This document shows positions 58,560 through 64,000 of a DNA stretch of 64,000 nucleotides, in pieces. Source of the stretch: Pseudeuparius sepicola (taxonomy: Eukaryota; Arthropoda; Insecta; Coleoptera; Anthribidae); the NCBI GenBank assembly GCA_963920635.1, contig OY987299.1, positions 24,816,901 through 24,880,900 on the forward strand. Direction: 5' to 3'. Within the stretch, counting starts at the first letter, position 1. Every line of letters begins with the position of its first letter. A program made the translations under genes and the position numbers. The notes under the pieces were generated by a model. The model searched no databases. It was not told where the DNA came from and saw only the letters and a list, made by a program, of their open reading frames with translations.

Positions 58560-60008
58560 CTTTTAGTACATATTTGATTCCCATATCAGGAGAGTGGTAA
58601 AGAAATTTAGTCCGCCATATTGGATTTAGTATGACGTCACTTATCTTATTATTTTGTACTCGTCAACCCCTTTAATTTGATACCCATATTAAGTATTAGA
58701 AAGTAGAAAGTATTACAATATTGAGTATTGCATATTGCATTGTCACCGGAACTAAAGGTGTATGCAAAATTTCAGCTCAGTCGGATGTCAGGAAGTGGTT
58801 CTAATTCAGCTTGCAAGATTCGACCCACACAATAACAGTAGTATTCTCTGGACGCTGCTAACAGGTGAAATTAAATAAAAAAGCTTGTAAAATACGATAA
58901 GCGGAAACAAGAGTGTGACGGCTAACGGGCGAACATATTGTACCTATCGTCTATTTAGTGTCCCCTCTGCGGAGACTCGCTTGAGGAGAAGGCAGGAGTG
59001 GGGGCACGGTGTATTCATATTGATTTCGGCTTTGCAGTGTTTTTCTAGAAGTCGATCTACTTTTTTATTTTCAGTTCCAGAAATTCGATTTTTTTACCAA
59101 AATGTAACTAAAAGATGGAGGAACAATTCGTATGGACAATTTTTTTAAAAAACATTGTTGGTACTTGTCAAATTTACAAAAATGCTACCGTTTCATTTTC
59201 TCGGGAGTATTTGAAGGAGTATTTTTGTTACCATTAAAAAACTACAATTAAAAACAAAAAAATTGTCCATACGAATCGTAGACCTATGTTTTCGCCACAG
59301 TTTGAGACAGGTTTGACAGAAATCAGTTTACGTATAACAGAGGAGATAGATTTTGAAGTTTCAAATTTTGTTTTGCATTTTTGGTGGACGTCCTGGGACG
59401 AATTCCATGTAAAGTATACGGTAGAGAGCTAGCGGAATTCCGTGCGTTTATCTGTACTATTTGCAGTGCCATTGCTCTTAAGCCCTGGGAATTGGGCCTG
59501 GAGAAAGTGAAAGGTTAGAAAGCGATTTTGTGCGAATTTTGGAGCTGAAAGAATATTCTTGGGCAGTGACAGTAATCTGACAAGTATATTTGTGACTTTT
59601 GAAGGCTTAACAATAAAGGTGGTAATCAAGGTAACGAGTTTGGACTGTGATTTTGAGATTCATTACAATATTATTTGCCCCTTTCACTGCTCCCTTTCGC
59701 GACCAGAAATTTACTTGGGGAAAGGACCCGCCCAAATACACTTATTAAACAGGGGTATCATTCCATCCTTTTCCCTTCAATATAAATCGTATATTACATC
59801 AACCACACACGAGCATAAAATACAGACACAAAATTTTATATTATCAGCTCCATAGATGGTGTTTATTTTCAACGGGTACGTTGGGATCTATAGTAAACCC
59901 TAGAGCTGCTGGCGAGACTTCGAATTTTTTTTAGCCTCGAAACTCTTTTTACACATTGTGAAACTATTGACTAGTGGGGGACTATTATTATTGCCAAAAC
60001 AAATAACA
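58560..60008. other. Unassigned sequence with a 20-bp perfect inverted pair
   Basis: ATTCGTATGGACAATTTTTT (59125 onward) is exactly inverted at about 59256-59275. Otherwise no element boundary or coding domain. The frame 59559-59855 shows no recognised motif. Confidence 0.4.
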
Positions 60009-60010
60009 TA

Positions 60011-61136
60011 CAGTGTGTCCAACTTTAAAACTGTGCAAATCCGTAAAATCTTCATTTTTGGAGACAATCGCCCAAACTTTTTTTTGTTTGAAAGGCCTTC
60101 AAAAACCGCTTCTTTTGACCTTCCTGTCATTTTCAAAATGCAAATCCAGGGCCGGCTGCGATTTTTTATACCCTCGATTTTCACGAAAACCATTTAGCGA
60201 TTTTTTGATTTAAAATCTGACCCCACAGCATTAATCAGAACACCCAAAAACCCCTTTACACCAAATTTGAATAAAAAATATACAGGGAATTCCAATCTGC
60301 AGGGTGTCAAAGTTGAGCAAAATAGGACTTTTAAAGGCATCTGCCAAGTCAAGATTGCCATGGAATCCCCTCAAAACAGTTAAATAGTCAATAAGACCAC
60401 TCAAGGTGTTGGTGTGCAAAGATCCAATACAAAATATACAGAGTGTTCTTATCTGTGCCATCTCAAATTACTGAATTTTAACTACTTTATACGGGTCAAA
60501 AATCGAGAATATCAAAACCGCTCCACACACTATAAACAAACTAAATCTAAAAAATACAGAAGTCTGCCAGTCCGCAAGTCCATGGTGTGCCACAACAGGA
60601 AACACACAGAAAATGTATCATCTTAGACAGTGACTTTGTTGAGTAAGGTCCAATAATTTAAATTGTTTTTATTTGTTAGTTGGCATTTTGTAAAGAAATA
60701 CATTACTTTTGTGTTTATCAATATTTTTTCAATGATTCCACAGCACTCATGACCCATATAAAGTTTCATAAAAATTCAGCATTTTGAGATGGCACAGATA
60801 AGAATACTCTGTATATTTTGTATTGGACACACCAATACCTTGAGTGGTCCTATTGACTATTGAACTGTTTTGAGAGGATTCCCTGGCACACTTGACTTGG
60901 CAGATTCCTTTAAAATTCCTATTTTGCTCAAATTTGACACCCTGCAGAATAGAACTCCCTGCTAAATGGTTTTCGAGAAAATTGGGGGTATAAAAAAATG
61001 GTAGCCGGCCCTGGATTTGCATTTTGAAAATAGCAGGAAGGTCAAAAGAAGGCCTTTCAAACAAAAAAAGTTTAGGCGATTATCTCCAAAAATGAAGATT
61101 TTACGGATTTGTACAGTTTTAAAGTTGGACACCCTG
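60011..61136. mobile_element. Mariner-type foldback element, inverted duplication, 1.13 kb
   Basis: The ends CAGTGTGTCCAACTTTAAAA and complement type CAGGGTGTCCAACTTTAAAA are flanked by TA (60009-60010 and 61137-61138). Arms of about 450 and 380 bp fold, with a centre at about 60500-60745. Its right half, reversed, is colinear with 41990-42420, so this copy arose by inverted duplication of the same repeat. Confidence 0.85.
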
Positions 61137-61139
61137 TAT

Positions 61140-62690
61140 AATAATTGTATATGCGTTAAAATGTTCTTACTTATATAATTTATTTTGTTGTCAATATTTC
61201 TGGATTTGGTATTTAGGTATTTTTTAGTAAATGTGTTTTCTCATTTAACTATTTTATTTTATCCCTCTCTGTCAAAAAATGTTCAAAGGTAATTCTGAAT
61301 GAAAATGGGTAATTACTTTCTGGTGTGTTGAGTCAATACCTACTTAAAAAATCTCAATTCCTACATGTAGGTACATACATAGTCAACAGTTTAAAAAATC
61401 CTTATTTACCTACTTTTACTATTTTTGTTTATATCACTAATAAAAGTAGCATTTCATAAAACAGTGTTAGTTTTTTTATTAAGAAATTCATTTTCGTCAA
61501 TGTAATTTGAGCAAAAACTGCAAATTAAACAGTTATAGAGGGCAGGCCTTTACCTGATTTAACTATAGAGAAAAATCAAACGGCAGAACATAAAAAACGC
61601 GATCACGTAAATTCAACAAAAGTGTCTACTTAAAACTGAACTAGCACTTAGCAGGCAATTTTCTAGGAGCCAAAAATTTCAACGTTTATTTTTTGATGAA
61701 TATTTTTCTTCATTCTCCAGTTTAATCTGCTTAGAAGGATTAATAATAGTTACCCTTTCTACTTTATTTTTATCAAAATAAATTTGTGGAAATAAGGGCG
61801 AGGAAAATTTTTTGCTGCCAGAAAATCGGCTACTAACTTTACACCGGTTTAGTTAGGCACATTGACTTTTAAATGTCTTCCGATATTTGGCCCAGCCTGT
61901 TTAAGTTTAAATAGTTACGAGCCGCCACTGATTAAGTGGTGTGGTATCTTAGTTTGGCAGATATAAGCAATAATATCGTTTTAACAATGGCAGGCATTGT
62001 CCTAGCTAGCTAGCTTTTAAAATTGAGGGTACAGTTTACTCCGGCCTTTTTTTTTTCGACAAAAATACACCCTGTATACACTGTGTACTGATAGCAAAGT
62101 CTAGTATTCTCTAGTATTCTCTAGACTTTGGTGATAGGTTCGGCCAATTATTGGGGCAACACCAAACAGAATGTCAACTTGCAATTAGATTTTTTTTATC
62201 GTTTACACCCCTTGGGCACTGAATCGCCGGACACACAGTATATATTTTTATTAGTTACTTAAGCTAAAAAAATAAAAATAAATAACGACCTCTTTCTGTA
62301 TTCAACATTTTTCCAGAAAAACGCCTAGGTACATAAAAAATACTCCCTAATAGAGGGAAGGCAATCAGTTTTTTTACTTTTCTCAAAGTTTTAATTTTGG
62401 ACATATGTTTTGTTTTTCAAATCAACGTAAGAAATTGAAGCAACATAATGTAGATCACTATATCCTAAAAAAGAGAATTTAAAAAATCTGCCAATCCGTT
62501 AAAATCGTCAAATATCAAACTGAAATACGCCCAACCCTGAATCTATTCCTAATTTTATAAAAGCCAAATCGTAGAATTATTTCACTGGCCCCTTCTCCCT
62601 TCTCCCCCCCGTGTCTATTTTTAGACTTGTTTGCCCCGCCCCGAACATAAACGAGGCTTTTGGAATAGGAAATTGTCGAGTACGAAATCT
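61140..62690. other. Unassigned AT-rich sequence with solitary transposon ends
   Basis: ACGAGCCGCCACTG at 61917-61930 equals the right end of the hAT at 3769-5289 but has no partner. CACCCTGTATAC near 62067 and CCGGACACACAGTA near 62227-62240 resemble mariner-type ends. A small hairpin lies at about 62094-62131. Confidence 0.35.
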
Positions 62691-62694
62691 ACCA

Positions 62695-62832
62695 CTAGGT
62701 GGCGTTGAAGTCTAATTATCGATTTTGTTAGAGTCATTGTAATTATCGAAAATAGATGGTGCTAAACAGTAGTACTGGACGAGAGCTAAATAGAAATAAT
62801 AATACCGCTATACACCAGTAGATGGAGTTGGT
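62695..62832 (+). promoter_or_regulatory. Cluster of three CTCF-like motifs
   Basis: CTAGGTGGCGTTGAA (62695), ATAGATGGTGCTAAA (62752) and GTAGATGGAGTTGGT (62818) share TAGRTGGnGyT, spaced 57 and 66 bp apart on one strand. They could be an insulator-type cluster or remnants of a short repeat. Confidence 0.3.
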
Positions 62833-62839
62833 GCGCGGA

Positions 62840-64000
62840 GGCGAATGACTACGATCATTGGAAAAAGTTTTAAATACAATCGAATATCCATAGTCCTTCG
62901 CCTCCAAAAGCGCTCGGCATTTTATCTGGATCCGTGAGAGGTCTTTTTAAACCTTCAGTCAACGCTAAATGCTTTATTACCTACTTTGTGCTTTGTGCTA
63001 TTGATTAAAATCTATACATATTTTAACTAAAACTTATTACATCCCAGTGACATTTTTTTAAATTGGAATTCCAATTTTTGTTTTGCTGGTTTACAGGTAA
63101 CATTTTCGATATTTATTTTCTCATTTTATTTTTTATGCATAACGCTTCCTATACACCGTTATACCGTAAACCATTCAAATTTTATTTTTTGACCGTATTT
63201 GGATTTTACAAGATCAGTTTATTTGCTGCGTGCTGTATAAATAAAGTGGTGGTCGTATTTTTTCTATTCAATTCGCTCTTAAAACATTTTGTGGTAAGTT
63301 ATTTAAGTTACTCTAAAGAGTCGTTTCAAATCCAACTGCTGTAGTTTTATGTCTCTATTTTGTCTCTATTTTGTCTCCAAACAGAAATTTGAAATCCCGT
63401 TTTCTTTCATGTTTACAAGCCGCGGGCTTTCTTTATTAGGTACCTACCTCAATTGCATATTCAATAGTCGCCAACTCGATAATGGGCCGCCGGAGGAGGA
63501 TCAACTCCAAGAAGGTTGCAAAAGAGAGAATAAAAATGGTTTATATTCGAAGCAGGGCCTGGGTCGGCCTTTTGTTTTCAAACAGACGAAAACATTGGCA
63601 TAATATGATAAGTGTGTAATATACTCCTATAAGTGTGTATTGATTTCTACACGACACCGTGGGCGACGTATAGTTAGGTGCGACGTGACCAAAATTTTGG
63701 ACCAACGCATTTTACTTTTAAATATGGTGATATGTATAGTGTTACTGTATAGCATTAAGTTGTTATTGACGTACAGATAGGAGTGTATAAAAATAGAGAC
63801 ATCCATAAAAATGTCTGGCTTGCCTTAAGTTTAGCGCCGAGTTTGGAATTTTGCGATACTAATTATTTTGTCATGCTGAGATGTCCAGTTTCGAGGGACC
63901 TGTACAGCTATAATATTAGTTTACTACCATTATTATTATTATTATTATTATTAACAAATATTAGATTCTCTGAACAATTGAAAATACGAAACTTGGTACC
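62840..64000. other. Unassigned sequence; (ATT)n microsatellite near the end
   Basis: Frames 63063-63344 and 63349-63603 have no domain. A pure (ATT)n run of about nine units lies at about 63927-63953. No transposon ends recognised. Confidence 0.35.

Noticed and set aside
63063..63603. Two adjacent frames of 93 and 84 codons
   Set aside because: Phe/Leu-rich from AT-rich sequence, with no signal for a conserved membrane protein and no supporting context.

Overview
The window looks like AT-rich nuclear DNA from an insect or other arthropod. All recognisable coding sequence is transposon-derived: a Tc1/mariner-type transposase, a zf-TTF hAT transposase and THAP-like scraps. Around these lie many foldback/MITE elements with TA or 8-bp target duplications, retrotransposon-like tails, a tRNA-like pol III promoter and minisatellites. 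No host protein-coding gene, rRNA, functional tRNA, CRISPR array or prokaryotic operon is recognised. The order cannot be fixed from the sequence. This reads as a gene-poor intergenic or giant-intron region.

Layout. 1-2.3 kb is unassigned with one GC-rich patch. 2324-5766 is a foldback DNA transposon (7-bp duplication GCAATAT) carrying a nested hAT element at 3769-5289 (8-bp duplication TTCCAAAT) with a frameshifted transposase. 5949-8582 is the first copy of a 2.63-kb Tc1/mariner-like element with 660-bp inverted repeats; its transposase has lost its ATG. 8.6-15.3 kb is mostly unassigned with GC-rich patches and a THAP-exon relic. 15.3-15.8 kb is a second mariner-like relic. 17.4-22.1 kb is stacked repeats: a retroelement-like tail, a Tc1-like MITE, a foldback element, a 121-bp tandem array and a 2-kb non-autonomous hAT. 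22.3-23.0 kb holds a dispersed foldback fragment, and 23.6-24.4 kb is a CpG-rich island. 26.2-29.3 kb holds several palindromic elements. 31.2-32.2 kb is a second non-autonomous hAT (8-bp duplication CCTGGTAT), and 34.4-35.0 kb is a third hAT-like one.

Further right: a MITE at 36.9 kb; a second retroelement-like tail at 38.0 kb; the second copy of the mariner-like element at 38865-41497, whose 361-aa transposase is intact; another dispersed foldback copy and a SINE-like pol III promoter at 41.9-42.9 kb; nested palindromes at 43.8-44.6 kb; an 18-bp minisatellite rich in TATCGATA at 46.2-46.9 kb; a 0.9-kb palindrome at 50.3-51.25 kb; and a dense foldback cluster at 56.0-61.1 kb.

The most notable structure is the mariner-like pair. 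The left arm of each is an inverted, internally deleted copy of the right half of the same element, including an antisense piece of its own transposase. The intact copy 2 could in principle supply transposase for copy 1, which has matching ends. The other elements are non-autonomous or decayed. Identifications rest on reading motifs and repeat boundaries by eye; no database search was possible.
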